A stretch of 64,000 nucleotides of DNA, taken from positions 42,154,436 through 42,218,435 of the forward strand of contig NC_065879.2 in NCBI RefSeq assembly GCF_932274485.2. The letters are read 5' to 3'. The position numbers were made by a program, and so were the translations under genes. This DNA comes from Patella vulgata. Lineage: Eukaryota; Mollusca; Gastropoda; Patellidae. The notes under the pieces were generated by a model, which had not been told where the DNA came from, made no database searches, and worked only from the letters and a program-made list of their open reading frames with translations. Shown here piece after piece: positions 21,525-35,400 of the stretch; within the stretch, counting starts at the first letter, position 1, and every line of letters starts with the position of its first letter.

Positions 21525-22800
21525 TGCATAATAATACCAAGGTTTTGGACACTCTAAAGGTCACAATTTTTATCCGATTTTGATGAAACTTACAATGTAT
21601 GTTTATAACACCCAAAGCGCTTGGTTCCTGTCGATATTGGCGCATATCGGACAGTAACTTCTTGGATTGTACGAAAAATCACACCTTTATCTTGTGGTCC
21701 CTCTAGGGGTCACAATTTTTATTGATTGTAAAAACCGTTCAAATATACCAGTTACACCTTTACGGCTGAGTTCAAATTCAAAGTTCAAATGGCCGCTCCC
21801 CTTTACCAGCACCCGAACGGAAATGGCCCGGACCATTGGCTATTCAATATGGTGGCGCCCATATCAGTTGTTTCGCCTGCTATATTTTCTGCTATTTACT
21901 CATTTTGAAAACTTTATATTGACGATGGGGATAAAGAAATGCCTTTAAAACATTTTCTTACAAAGCTGACTCCATCCGGGTTAACTGGTAACATGGATCA
22001 TTTCACAAAGTTTTTTGTCGTGTGCCTATATATATTCTCTAACTTCCGGGTGTTACCATGAACCCTGAAAAAACGGTCCATGACAATTATGATATTTTTT
22101 AAACAAATCTACACACGTGTCAGTCGTTTCAGCCATATTTGAACTATCTTGACCGTCCTCTATCGCATGGTACGGCTGGTCACAGCCAGAGGTTAAATTA
22201 AATGTCATTCGCATGCAGATAGTTCGACTAGAGTATGGAAATGCGTGCAACCGAGGTTCGCCCTGTCGTGGACCATCTAGAGGTCACAATTTAATTCCGA
22301 ATTGCGCTTATCGGACCGTAACTTTCTGGATTACGGACACTGATTGTACGAAATATCCCGTATTTAGCCTGTAGCAATTTTTATCTTATTTTCAAAATCG
22401 TTCAAATACATCAACGTTATGCCATGGTTGAGACCTAATTTCCTAAAAATCGGGCCGAAACTTCCCGTCAAATGGCCGCTCCTCTTTATGCAAATAGTGT
22501 AAAAGTATGTAATACCAAGGTTGTAACAATTTTTATCCGATTTCGATGAAACTTAAAACGAGTGTTTAAGTATCACTAGTTCTTGGGTTAGTTCAAGTTT
22601 GGTGCGCATCGGTCCTTCCGTTCTGGAATTATGCCAAATGCCTTTTACGCAAAATGTTAAATATGGATAAAGTTTGTGGACCTCCCAGAGGCGATAATTT
22701 TTGTCCAATTCATGAGATGAAAATTAAACTATGTGTTGAGGATCAAAAGTTCTTAGATGAGTTTCACTTTGGTACGCATGAAACCTTCCATTCTAGAGCT
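21525..22800 (-). mobile_element. Family A, truncated and decayed copy
   Basis: It contains several diverged internal units (GGTCACAATTTTTATCCGAT, TTGATGAAACTTACAATG, GATTGTACGAAAAATCAC) but neither terminal ATACGCCC end. The unit phrases run in the same direction as in copy 1. Confidence 0.65.
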
Positions 22801-23104
22801 TTAGCCCCTGCTATAGAATGTTATAGATTAGCCAATAAGTCATAGATACAACGGAAATGAGATGGAATGAAATATTCGACTGCTCAGTAAAGTTAACTAA
22901 TCGCGACCCTCGCAACTGGGGGCTCTTAACCCAGGGATCAGCATAGTGAATAGCGGGCTTTTTTTCTTCTGAAAGTCTACGTTCTACTTCTAGAAGTCTC
23001 GCTTCTAATTTAAAATCAGGTCTCTTCCAGTTACGTCTAACTGAATAGTTACTTGCGTGCAATATCCCGGAGGAAAGAGTACTTGCGGTCGAATTCCCCA
23101 CTCA

Positions 23105-23233
23105 GCCGGGCCTCAAAATGGATCAGTAATTTGAATAATATTTTCAATATATTCATTTTCATTATCTATTTTTGAACTATTAAAGCAAGAACGACCAACT
23201 CTTTACCTAATCTTACATAAAGCATCTTTAACG
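23105..23233 (+). mobile_element. TTAA MITE fragment i (3' end)
   Basis: TTTTTGAACTATTAAAGCAA and the terminal ATAAAGCATCTTTAA match the MITE 3' region. Confidence 0.55.
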
Positions 23234-24495
23234 GAGAGCTAAATCTCTGATTTAGATCAAAACAAAGTTTGTTAAACAAAAATCAACACTGATTAAATTA
23301 AATCAAATTAAAGATGTCTAATCATTTTAAAGATATAGATTTTCAATGTTTAGGTATAAGTATTACGGTCACCTGCAGATTTCATCAAGGTCACGAGACG
23401 TAAACAGGGTCAACCCTAAGCCTAACCCACAATCTTCGGCAAGAATCACGCAATACATTGTTCCTAAATATTGTAACATGTATACATAAGAACTCGCGAT
23501 AACATATATCAAATTCTATTACAAGCATGAATAATAATCTCGTGACATTAACGAAATCTGCAGGAGGCCTTAATATATAGACCTGGCCGTTTTCAATGAT
23601 TACTTTATACACAATCTGGAAACGTCGCACTTTGGTCATCGGGCCCTAAAAATATAATAAAAACATAAAATTTATACAATAAGAAATAAAAACTCGTTTA
23701 ATAATATTATAAATTTCTTTGGCCAGGCGAAAACTTGTGTCACTACAGGGTTGAATCGTGACTATCCTTCAGCACGGCACCAAAACAAAAAAACACTGCA
23801 ACATTATCTTTTTTTCGAAATAGATCAATTATCGATTAATTATTAACTCTGGAACTATACTAAACAGCAAGGAAAAACCGCCAGTACGATTTCAGAATCT
23901 AAAAAACGACTTACTTAATGGATCAAAGCAATTTTTTGTGAACAGTATGTTGAGACATTAGTACGAGAAGGTTTAGAGTCTGTACACAGTCTATACATCA
24001 GTACCTGGTATTGTCCACCGCGAGTGTCAATAACAGCAGCGCAGCGTATGTACATGGAGGGGACCAGACGATTGATGAACGCCATTGGCACCTGGAACCA
24101 TACTCTCAGAAAAGCCTGATGCAATCCACCGGCTGTGTTTGGTCTCGGTACGACGTTATTAAGTCTCCTCTGAATTTCATCCCAAAGATGTTCAATTGGG
24201 TTTAAGTCCGGACTAAGGGCTGGCCAGTGCATAACGGTGACACCGTTCTGCTGTAGAAAGTCCCGAGTAACTCTGGTGGTGTGGGCACGGGCGTTGTCAT
24301 GCTGGAAAACGTTGTTTCGATGACGTGCGAAATGTGGTATGATGTTGGGTCTGAGAGCTTGATCGATGTAGCGCACTGCTGTGATGACACCTCCTCTCCC
24401 TGGACCAAGATTTTGGAACACCACAGGACCCACTCTCTGATTCAGGCCGATTCCACCCCAAACCATTATGCTTGGACCTCCCCATGAGTCTCGCT

Positions 24496-25390
24496 CAGGG
24501 CTGTCGGTAATTAATCAACTGAGTACTGCTAATCAAAAAGTCCAATTTTGCCAAATTTGATTAGCAAATTTAAAAATTAATTAGCAGTTTTTCAATTTCA
24601 CCATACAACAACTAAATAACAAGATATTATTTTGATTCGCAACAAATGATTAGTTTTCATTCTTAAATTGTTTTAGCACATGTTGTGACAGTTTGTGAAT
24701 GTGATGTAGACTTTTGGTTAGGTCTTTGCCTGAAGCCAATTCTTGGCAGTGGCTTCCGAAGCCCCACTCATTTTAATTGTCATTTCTTCGTCACAAAACA
24801 ATTTCGTCTGCTTTTTATCGCGCGTTACTATTTTTGTTCAATGGACACATGAAGAAATTAACCAATAAACTCGATTAATATAGACACACGCGATATAAAC
24901 AATAACATTTTACGGGAATTCTTACTTTGATTTCTCATTTTACAATACGTTTACATGTATTTATTTTTTAACATTTCATTTACAATACGTGGGGAATACA
25001 CTGGATTTATTAAAAAAAAATTTCAAATTGAATACTGATATAATTACTCGAAATTGACATGTCTCGCAACATGAGTGGTACTACTTGATTCCCTATTTCC
25101 GGTTTGATAGTCCCTATTTATAGAGCTATATCCCTGTATTATATAGCATAATGAATTGTGTCTGGGTAGTTCGAGAAGAAACTATCAAACGAACAATTCG
25201 GTTTTGTTTATAAAATTGTATTTGACATTTTATACACGTTGAAAGTGTTGATAAATCCTTCTAGTCTTCAAAATATGGATAAATCTTCGTGTCAATATCC
25301 AAAATGACAGTGTAGAATATAATTTTTGATTAGCAACGGACAAAATATGTATCGCAAATTGCGCTGCGATACTGGTTGTCGGCAGCCCTG
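24496..25390. mobile_element. hAT-type non-autonomous element
   Basis: The ends are CAGGGCTGTCGG and its near-complement CCGGCAGCCCTG, flanked by 8-bp repeats GTCTCGCT and GTCCCGTT (six of eight match). CAGGG-type ends with 8-bp duplications are typical of hAT. A short minus frame near 24740-24850 (KKQTKLFCDEEMTIKMSGAS) ends at a stop and is not recognised. Confidence 0.7.
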
Positions 25391-25482
25391 GTCCCGTTCC
25401 ATGACACATTGGTCAGAATAACGCCGGCCACGTCGACGCCATATTCTGGTCCTGCCATCTGCAGTTGATACGCAATACCGAC

Positions 25483-25885
25483 ACTCGGCAAATCTCGACA
25501 GATTCCGGTACCCTACATCTAATCTCGGCTGTATGACAGTAAGTGATATGTGCCTACGCCCATACATTTGCGATGCGGCTACCGGTTTACTTTAAACAGG
25601 AAAACGTGTCGCTTTTACAAAAAAATCCCAAATTGCGTCTTTTGTAGAGTGTATATACCTAAATGAGCAGAGATATTGTCTCAAGGCTGCTGGTTTGATC
25701 AAATTCCGTGGTAATTCCCCAAACCCAATGCCAAACGTGACGTTTGTTGATATAATACACTCTCCACAGAAATCTCCATGGGGGCAGCCATTTTTCATTC
25801 GGAACCTTTAAAATAGTTCAAATATGGCGGAAATGGTCACACAGCCGAGATTAGATGCGTAGAATCTGTCGAGGTTTGCCGAATG
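25483..25885. mobile_element. 403-bp MITE with ~60-bp TIR and 11-bp TSD
   Basis: GCAATACCGAC flanks it on both sides (25472-25482 and 25886-25896). The arms are inverted over about 60 bp, including TCGACAGATTC and CATCTAATCTCGGCTGT. A duplication of about 9-11 bp with a long TIR suggests a Mutator-like group (inference). Confidence 0.75.
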
Positions 25886-26389
25886 GCAATACCGACTTTC
25901 ATCTGTGAACAGAACAGTTCTCCATTGCCTGTGCCGCCAGTTCTGTTGTTGTTGGGCAAACTGTAGACGTTCACGTCGATGGTGAGGATGGGTCCACGGT
26001 AAGGTCTACGACAATGGATGTTCTCTCTGGTGAGACGTCGGGGCACTGTATCGGTACTGATGGGTCTTCCGCGTGTTCCCACTGTCTGACGTGCTGTCTC
26101 AGATGCCTGTGTGAAGGGATTCTGCACTTGCTGTCGCACAACATGGCGGTCTTGTCGCCCGAATGCGTTTCTGAAGCCGGTAGATGGTCCGAACATTGAC
26201 CTGGAAGTAATTGGTAACGGCTTTGGCAGTGTCGCCAGCGTCGATTCTTCCAAGCGCCTGGTTCCTCTGAGCTATCGTGAGTCGTGGCATGCTGCTGGCG
26301 TTGTAGTGTGAATGATTCAACCAGGTATGGGGTGGGGTGCATTTTATAGGGCTGGTCCCGGTGAACAGCACGTGCAGCATGAGTTACAT

Positions 26390-27432
26390 GAAAATCATGG
26401 AGAACACATTCCCATCTCAGATGTGAGGTTTGGAAAGGAGCCGTATTGCTTAGGTAAAGTTGGAGATGTGGTCACAAATATACAATAAAAACATTTGGCA
26501 AGTTTTATGCAATGCATCTATTCAGAGTAACTAGTTCAGCTCTGAACGTAGGTCTCATTTCACTCGGCCTGTACGTTCAGAAACTCTTCTATTGAATCCT
26601 TCTCGAAACTGAGATTCGCCCCAGTCAATCTTACTGGGCAACTTTTTGCTGCTAAACGGTCGCGTGTCAGTCCCCGTGGACGCCTGAACAATATAAATGA
26701 ACACCTTAGTGAGAATATAAGACCTTGCTTACCTCGCTAGAACCAGTATGAGCGACACAGCACGCTGTTAAAATTTATGAACTCGGCCATGTAAGATGAA
26801 ACGAAATTTAGGTAGGCCTGGGGGGAAAAAATGCATTTGAATATTATTGGGTTTGGCGACCGGACTATAGGAACCCCGCATGATGTCGGTATCCCAGCTT
26901 TTAAGTCGAAGCGGCTATACCTCCTTCGAGGAACGCGAATAATGTCTGTCCTATGGGCACCGTTTTACGTCAACGTTATTCTATTTAAATGGACTACTTC
27001 CAGAAATTGATTAACCACTTCAATATATTAAACAGAGCACCTTTCATATAACTAAAATAATCCCTATAGTATAACAAAGTTACGAAAGGCAAATGCCGAA
27101 AAATAGTGCAAATAATGCTACTTGCTGATCGGGATACGTCCCTTTCCGGCTTATATCGGATGTTAATTGTTCTAAAAATTGTACTAACGGATATTTCACA
27201 TGTGCATCGAAACGAAGCGAATCATATAGTTACATTGTTGTATTTTTGCTCTTAAGATTTCAATGTCTACTGTCAATTTTAGTTTACCATAAATAACATT
27301 ATTAATAATAACACCTGAAATTATGATATGAACTCCTTGATATCAACATTTTCCGATAAAGTCAATAAAACTGAATAACTGCATATAATTATAAACAAAA
27401 TCAGTTGACATTTGTGTGTTTGTCTCCTAGAG
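26390..27432. other. Intergenic, one weak candidate exon
   Basis: Apart from the candidate exon at 26555-26683 nothing is recognised in this AT-rich stretch. Confidence 0.45.
26555..26683 (-). CDS. Candidate terminal exon, uncertain
   Basis: A good acceptor (TATATTGTTCAG) precedes an open frame of 42 codons and TGA on the minus strand, with a charged, tail-like sequence (TDTRPFSSKKLPSKIDWG). In the phase required after the last GON exon (29474) the frame would instead stop after five residues (VHGD). Either could be the end of that gene, or the exon could be chance. Confidence 0.25.
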   Translation of the reverse strand, partial: ASTGTDTRPFSSKKLPSKIDWGESQFREGFNRRVSERTGRVK

Positions 27433-27510
27433 TAAATAGGAAATCGGACGTCAAGCTGCTTTATCAGTCGAAATAGGAAATAGGACGTCAAGCTGCTTTA
27501 TCAGTCGAAA
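27433..27510 (+). repeat. 38-bp direct duplication
   Basis: Two near-identical units with GACGTCAAGCTGCTTTATCA. Confidence 0.8.
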
Positions 27511-27883
27511 TAAACCAAAAACGATTAGTATTGCCATCGGAATAACAAATGACCTTGGTAAATTTTCCCTTTGATTTTTTTGATTACAAAATTTATTTGT
27601 GTAAGACAAGAAAAATAGTGTTTATTGCCAAAATGCCTTTATAGTCCTTACTCTGGCGCTAAACAGCGTACATGTATATTGTTTACTTCAGAATTTAAGG
27701 ACAGGAGTTCAGTCCGTTCCGTCACTCAAACCCACACGAAGTGCTCCTTTTCATTAACTATGTCGAAGATAAACTCACCAAGAAAAATAAAATATATACT
27801 AAATTTATCAAATAGAAGACCACATAAACATTTTTAGAGAGTTGTTGATGCTAACATAGAGAGGAAGGATGCAGAGTACGGAC

Positions 27884-27985
27884 ATTTTATATCCACATTT
27901 TGTGTGTATGTACATTGTTGTCACCCGTGTCGGTCGGTCAGTCCAACACGTCTCTTGTGAACGGTAGAACCGCCGGTGCATTTAC
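27884..27985 (-). mobile_element. Family A end stub
   Basis: TATCCACATTTTGTGTGTAT, a GTCGGTCGGTCAGTCC run and TCTTGTGAACGGTAGA resemble the family A left end; the rest is absent. Confidence 0.5.
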
Positions 27986-28051
27986 AAGACAATTACATAC
28001 AGATCAGTTTGTAATTTTTGTCGTTTGGGGGTGATGAAAGTTCTACAATCT

Positions 28052-28400
28052 GAGGGAGACACGATGTCTAAGTGGGTAAGACACTGGCTCGCTAGCTTGG
28101 ACGTCGCGTGTTCGATCCCTGCATTGGCCGTGAAAGTTCTTCGGGAGTACCCGACGTGGTTTCCCCTGGTGCAGGAAGGCGAGCTCGACAAGGAGAGCTG
28201 TCTAATCGTTCGGATGGGGCCAAAAACCGAGGTCCCATGTATACATAAGCTTGCAAGTAAAAGATCTCTTGGCAGTTGGAATTCAACATAATTGTATAGT
28301 AGGCCATAGTGCGACTGCCCCGGCAAAATTTCCCTCATAGCACACTGTATGGCTTATGCCCGTCTTCATTAGCCCAGTCCGAGCAGGACAGTAGGACGCC
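28052..28400 (+). mobile_element. SINE-V copy with tRNA-like head
   Basis: The head has a pol III A-box-like TGTCTAAGTGG and B-box-like TGTTCGATCCC. The body includes AAAACCGAGGTCCCATG, ATTTCCCTCATAGCACAC and a terminal CAGGACAGTAGGACG. The final ACCCCATTTC tail is missing. Short frames over it are not genes. Confidence 0.7.
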
Positions 28401-28414
28401 CTTGTCCTGCGGTA

Positions 28415-28473
28415 CCCGGATTATTCCGGGATCGGCACGAGCCCTCCATATACGGCACCCGGAATATTCCGGG
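28415..28473. repeat. Pair of CCCGGAATATTCCGGG-type palindromes
   Basis: CCCGGATTATTCCGGG at 28415-28430 and a perfect 16-bp palindrome CCCGGAATATTCCGGG at 28458-28473, each followed by ATYRSC. Could be protein-binding sites or part of a repeat. Confidence 0.6.
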
Positions 28474-28914
28474 ATTACCGATTGATGGAATAGAGTTAAC
28501 TCCCATGTTCGATAGGTGGCGTTTCACTAAACGAAAGAAGCGCAGTCTGCTGCCATTCTTGTTGCTTTGTTTACATTTTTTTTTTTCGCTAATTTTCCGA
28601 ATATTTGGGGGACGTATGTGATGATACATGTCCAAAAAAACCCAAAACGTGACGCTATGTCACGACTAACTGCCTAGGATGTGTTGGACGTATTATTTAA
28701 CGATGAAGATAGTGAACTCTGTGAAAATTTGATTACAGTTGAGTTGTTGACTCAGATTTTTACAGTGTCAATGCTAAAAATCTGATTTGCAGATTCTGGC
28801 AGCTATGTCAGTTTTAGTAGAGGCACCCAACGTCATGCATGTATTCCCAAAACAATTCAGTTGACGACGTCATAATATATGACGACAACAATTCAGCAGC
28901 TTAAGGGTTAACCC

Positions 28915-29405
28915 TCGTTTCATTTCTACAAGGGCCTTAACTTACATAAATTATTGAAATTCGACTATTTCGTTTTACTAATTTAAATAATGCATATAAA
29001 TTCCATGCAGATCGAGTGTATCGTTCGAGTGTTCACAAGGTTCAACAAAGTAAAACAACGGTCATAATTAACAGAAATTGGCTTCAAAAGGCTTCTTCGT
29101 TTCACTAATTTAAATGATGCACATGAATTCCATACACATCGGATGATAACTGTTGTCGTTAGAGCGTCCACAATGTTCAACAAAGTGAAACAAGGGCCAT
29201 AACTCTAGATGTAATTAACGGAAATTGCTGAAATTCAATAGGATTCTTTGTTTCACTAATTTTAATGAAGCATATAAATTTCATACAGGTCGGATGATAA
29301 TTTTTGGCGTTCTAGCGTTCACAAGGTTCGACAAAGTGAAACAAGGGACATAACTCCAGAAGATATTAACGGAAATTGTTGAAATTAAATAGGATTCTTC
29401 ATCTC
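28915..29405 (+). repeat. ~130-150-bp tandem repeat, about 3.5 units
   Basis: Recurring TTTCACTAATTTAAATGATG-like and GTTCACAAGGTTCAACAAAG phrases begin near 28972, 29099 and 29250. Degenerate units. Confidence 0.7.
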
Positions 29406-29473
29406 ACAATCTCAAACAATATAATATAAAATATCAATTTTAGAGGCGATCATTTTAATGTAAAATAACTTAC

Positions 29474-32400
29474 TAAAATCGTCGTCTAGTACCATGTCTA
29501 TATACTCAGAGTTTGAAGAACACGAATCACATGAACCAATACAATTTACATCAAATGTTCGGTTTTCCTCAATCATAATTATATTAATATTATCTATAAG
29601 TATTCCTGTGATCCAATTCGTCTGAAAATAAAATATATAATGTTCTTGGTATTTAAATTCTCGTGAATCATTCTGTTCTTCCTGACAAAAAGTTTTTAAA
29701 GTCGTTTACAAATGAAATGGGGTTTAACATTCTACTTTTCTGCACCAACCGGACTAATGGAAATGGCCATACGCCAAAATGTGTGCTAAGATAAGAAGTT
29801 TGCCCAGATGGTGGCGCTCGGGCTTATTCTGATTTCAAATTCCTAGTGTCAAGGGTTCTTTTACGTGCACACTAACGTGTACACGCGACCTCGGATTTCG
29901 TTCCGTCTGAACAACTAGACATTTATATTCCTTGCCAGGTGTTGTACCATTGACAGGGGGAGACCACGCTGGAAAATACCCGCTTACTTTCTCGTCCATC
30001 AAACTAGTGATGTATAGTAAATAAGCCCGTGATTTACTCCGAGCCACAAAATTATGTACAACAATACTGTTAACTATGTGAACTTCTCCCTCAAAATTAG
30101 AAATCGTATAACTCTTTCAAGAAAACGTATAATACTTGGCCTCACGGACGACGCCCATATTAAGTACAGGAGGCGAAGATTTGGCTTCGTAATTTAGAAG
30201 TCGAAGGTACTGGATTGATACAAAATTACAACAAAAAGCTGAATTTCTTAAATACCGGTGATTTTTAAAACAATTGTAATTAGATGCTAGAATAATGACC
30301 TACCGATGGATCAACTGCGAGCCCTGTACCTTTTGTGTCTATCCTCAATTCACTTTTGTTAAACATGCGGCACTCAATTTTTTCTGAACAATCATATATA
30401 AGGCCATAGCGGGGTAAATCTCCACCATACGATGAGTTTCCAAGTACATCATTTGTATTTAGTCGAATAGTCTGGAAACAATGAAACTAGATAATTATTT
30501 AATAAATAATTTGGGTAGTGCAACGCAGAAATCGTATATAAAACATTCTAATGGGCTAATGAAGACGGGGCATGATCATGGGGTCAGGGATCAACACCAT
30601 TAACACCAATTAGACCAAGGATCAGCACTATCACGGGACGATTGCTCATCACGATGGTGAGATCGTTTAATAATTCTAACGTGAGCCACTAATATATGTA
30701 ATATATGGGGACCAAGGATTAGCATTATAATGAGATCAAGAATCAAGTTAGCATTACCATGAGAACAAACTCTGCACCATCAGAACAGAACCATTGTGTA
30801 GTCTGTCACTAGTGGTATAACTAACTGGGCGGTTCACTATAACTGTGAATATGATAGTGACGAGATAGTACAAGACCGCAGAGGAGAGGAAGAATGATGT
30901 CATAATGGAATCGAGCGCCGTAGTCGCAAAAAATATTCAGATAGCGACGCATAATATCTAATATACCATAATATATTGTCTCGTGGGGGATGGGGGTGCC
31001 CCCACAGCACACGCTTAAATCCGCGCTTGACATTACGGTCCGATACATGCCAATATCTAAAGGAACCGAGATCTTTGGGATATAGGCTAAATTGTGACCT
31101 CTAGAGGTACCACAACCTTTGTATTACATGCTTTTACACAATTAACGTAAAGGGGAGGGACCATTTTGACTGCAAGTTTCGGCCCGTAATTAACGTGTAA
31201 CGGTGATGTATCTGAAAGGTTTTTAAAATCAGATAAACAGTGTGACCTCTAAAGGGTCCAGAATCTCAAAGCATGCTTTTCCGTATACTCAGAGGCCATA
31301 ATCCACGAAGTTACGGTCCGATACGCCCAGTATCGAGAGTAAGTGAGATCTACGGGATATAAACATATCTTTTAAGTATCATCAAAATCGGATAAAAAAA
31401 AATTGTGACCGCTAAGCTAAACATACGATTTTTCGTCCAATCAGGGGTCATAATCCATGACTTTACGGTCCGATACTTGCCGATAGCGAAAGGAAGCGGT
31501 GATATATTTGAACGCTTTCTAAAATGAAGTAAACAGTATGACCTCTACAGGGTCCAGAATCTGAAAACATGATTTCCGTACAACCATGGGTCATAATCCG
31601 GAAAGTTACGATCCGATACGCGCCAATATCGACAGGCCGTGAGATCTTTGGGATATAAACATATGTTTTAAGTTTCATCTAAATCGGATAACCCATTATG
31701 TTACGGTCCCATATCGAAAGGATCCGAAATCTTTTGGAATATAACATATATTTTAAGTTTCGTCAAAATCGGATAAACATTGTAACCTGTAGAGTGTCCA
31801 CAAACAAATTTGAACGGACATACGGGCGGACGGAGGGACGGAGGGACAGGGGCGACGGCATATTACGTCTACATGAAAATGTGGGCGTATAAAAAGTGGT
31901 AGCTCCATTAGTATATCATACCAGAAATCATGTCACAATCACGCCATGGAGATTACAGGCTGTACTTGTCATTGTTACATGACCGTATAGTGGGAGTTTG
32001 AAAGAAATCATTTGGATTCAGACCTTGATCAATACATAGTGTGTCTATATACACATGGTGAAAAACTGAACGTGGACTCTTAAAATTTGTCATCAGATTT
32101 CTTAGAGGTTATGGAGAGAATGTTCTAAAGTGCAGAACTAAAAGGTCTTTATGACATTATGATTCGGAGAAAGCATATTTTTATGTAAGTGGAAAAGTTT
32201 GCCCTTACCGTAACATCGATAGCTACTTTTTCATACGATACAGAGCCATAAACACGCGGATCGGTGTTGGAGCCACATGCTCCCACGGCCTGTAAGCTCT
32301 TTAAATGTAGGTAATTTGGTTGTAGTAGTGTGATGTAGGATTTTAAGACAGTCGAAGGATTTTCGTTGGTACAATGAACTTTGATTGAGGACTCAACTGC

Positions 32401-35400
32401 ATCGGAGTACAACCAAAATTCACCACTTGAAACGCTTCCATAGATAGAGTTGCAGGTCACCAGATCCTCACAAGATCTTACTACATTAATAGAAATACAA
32501 AAACTGATCAGGGACGTAAGACAATGTGACTAACAGAGTTGTTGGACTAGGAGGCTTAAGAAATGAAATGAAATGGGGTTTAACGTCCTACTGTTCTGCT
32601 CCTAACCTGGGCTAACGAAGACGGAGGAGGCTTAAGATAATTCATACGTTTATCTGGACAATGATAAATAGACTTCCTGATGGAAATAGACTCCCTTTAG
32701 ATTAATTGAGGGGTCATATTATCTAAAACACATATTATGGTCGGTGCATAATATTGGGCATTGAAAATGAATGCTGACAATTCCATATAGTAGTCTGTGA
32801 TGATTTTTTTTTTTTTTAAATGAAAAATTCCAGATTCCATCGGGTATCTGCTGATAAAAAAGTGAGTTTAAATATTTAAATCAAATACCAAATTTACTTG
32901 CCTGGAAGTTTCAAATTTAAGTTAAACTACTGAGCCGTTCGAAAATAATCTCAAATTTGTGTTACGTGTTTACGTAACTTATTAAAGGAATTTCGTTGTC
33001 TAATAGACCTTTTCATGGTTAATGACGCCATATTGGATAGGGGGCAAAAGGCATGACATCATGCTACCAAATTCAACGGCTATAGCGAGCGGAGACTAAA
33101 CTAAGTAGGTCAGCAGGACAGAACTGTCAAAACACAGAGATCGGTGATACTACACTAGGCCTAACCGAGAACGTCCGTAAAAGAAAGTTGACATAAACTG
33201 TTGTGTTGCTACCTAACATTATAGGAGCTAAATCGCTAATATTTAGACCTAGAAATGGACCCAAATGGGTCGCAACGCATAAAATAATGTAATCTGATTG
33301 TATATAAACTGATTTACATTCAATTGTTTCTGTTTTGACTCTTAATTTCAAATCAGTTATGTCCAGCGAAATACGGCCTGTGTCTCAACCTTATAGCAAT
33401 TTCTAGCGTCTGGTTATTCCAGTCTATTGAGCAGGTTCTCCAGTTGAATATGTCTAGCCTCGTTTATTATGGTCACCTGTTGCAAATGACGCTAAAACGC
33501 ACTATGGTACACGATTCGTGTACCAATGGTAAAATGTTTATTTTGTCATAAATATTGGATATCAGAAGCCTGTCTTTTCCTAGTAAGATCACAACATCAA
33601 TGTTGATTTGAATTGACAAATAATTCGTATTTTCAACGTGTATGACTTTGGATGATATTGAGTAAGAGACTTAGCTACTTTAAAATACAACTGAAATGAG
33701 AATAAAATTTGTATACTATAATACGGTATAATTAGTTCACTTTTGCCGTAGGTATCTACAGATCAGGCAAAACTCGTGCCAATTTTTGTCCTGCGTGTGT
33801 AATTGTTCAATAGAATAATATATCGTTTTTGATTTTAGATTATTTTCTTTTTAGATTTAGATTAAATTTTCATAACAATCCTATAAGAAGTAGCAGGATA
33901 ACCTGCAATAAACACTGGATAAAATGAGATGTTTTATTATAAGAAATTAATTCGAATTTTATTGATTCTTGGCCATTCAGCTCCGGATTTTGTAGGGCAT
34001 TGTGTGCAGTGGCCAGTGTTCAATTAGCGCTCGAATAACCAGGGAAACATAAATAGCTTTTACGATTTACGATTTTTCAAATACGGCATGTGCCGTATGT
34101 ACAGTACATGACAACCATGGGCTTACAAATACAAATTCATGTGAGTAAAGGTCATAAAACGCAATTATTTTATAATTAATCAGGGGATGGGGTAGCTTAT
34201 AACACCAACTAAATAATTTAATTTAATAGCCTTCTTAATATGAAGGCAGAATCGTTTAGCCTGGAAGTGACAGCTAATTATTTCCCGAGCTACTTTATGG
34301 CAAGGCCTACATGGATAGTCATCAAACCGTTGTATTTATTTCTGCTAATTATGATAATTCAATTCAAATTTATCAAGTGTTATCATTTTTTATGAAATTA
34401 TGTGCTCTCATCTTTTTCAAACAATAAAATAGATGTCAGGCATTTTCTCTTACCATTTCAAAAATGTTTTACAGGTGATTGCTGTTGGGAACAGTTAATA
34501 TACAATAATTTGTATGTAGACAACATTTGTTTGGAAAGATCAGATTTTTAATTTCAGATTTTTCTAAACACATGTTTAATTATGTGTTACGTATTTAGAA
34601 TAAACTATTACACTTGTAATACACCGTATTTAAAATATAAGCTTGTAATATATTTAGTTTTGACTAATTTAATCACAAATTGATAATCTTCCATTAACCG
34701 CGGAAATATTGTGCTAATAAAACAGGACTACGTATTTCGAATTTCGTTCCGTGGTCTACATTTTTCTTCTATATAAGTTACTTACAACCGGTGAATCGAA
34801 ACCACGCCAGTTGACTCAATGACAGACCTTATGACACAGCGCGCACATGCTAACCATTCGGCCATACCCCCCCCCCCCCACACACACACAAGCATATTTA
34901 TAGCGCGTCCCTTTCATATAAGGTGTTCAGGGGCACTTTACAAAGTGACAATGTAATCGTATAAAAAAAAGATGGATATAAAAAAGACAATAAGATTATG
35001 GACATGTTACAGTTATACAGAGTCAGTTCAAAGCTTGTTTAAAGTAAATTAAAGTAGCTAAGTCTCAAACTCATTATCGTCCAAAGTCTTTGACATTGAA
35101 AACACGAATTATTTGTCAATTTAAATCAACATTCATGTTGTGAGAAGATGGGTTTCTGATATCCAATATTTAAGACAAAATAAACATTTTACCATTGGTA
35201 CACGAATCGTGTACCATCACGCGTTTTAGCGCCATTTGTAACAAGGGGATCGAGGCTAGACATATTCCACAAGTCATGTCAAACGGTGACCTCACATTCT
35301 TATCTGGAGAGCATGTGCAATAAATACCATCGGTGTAGACTGGAATAGCCAGACGCTAGAGATTACCATCGATTGAGACTTTAAGCGTATTTTTCGCCGA

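Larger units (their letters stand above)
23915..26290 (-). pseudogene. Tc1-like DD34E transposase, split by two insertions
   Basis: The N-terminus begins at 26290 with MPRLTIAQRNQALGRID and a helix-turn-helix (GDTAKAVTNYFQVNVRTIY). A frameshift follows near 26160-26190; the reading then continues as VRQQVQNPFTQASETARQ to VLFTDESRYC (first catalytic Asp, about 25900). A 403-bp MITE interrupts there; VSTADGRTRIWRRRGRRYS follows, then an 895-bp hAT-type element, then SWGGPSIMVWGG and the catalytic end (FQHDNARAHTTR, LSPDLNPIEHLWDE; again 34 residues between Asp and Glu). The stop is at 23915. TIRs could not be fixed. It is a dead relative of, but distinct from, the element at 12992-14453. Confidence 0.85.

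Noticed and set aside
27280-27360. Possible transmembrane exon for the GON gene
   Set aside because: The hydrophobic stretch is only about 10 codons, in AT-rich sequence, and the phase does not require it.
27884-27985. Complete family A element
   Set aside because: Only one end is present.
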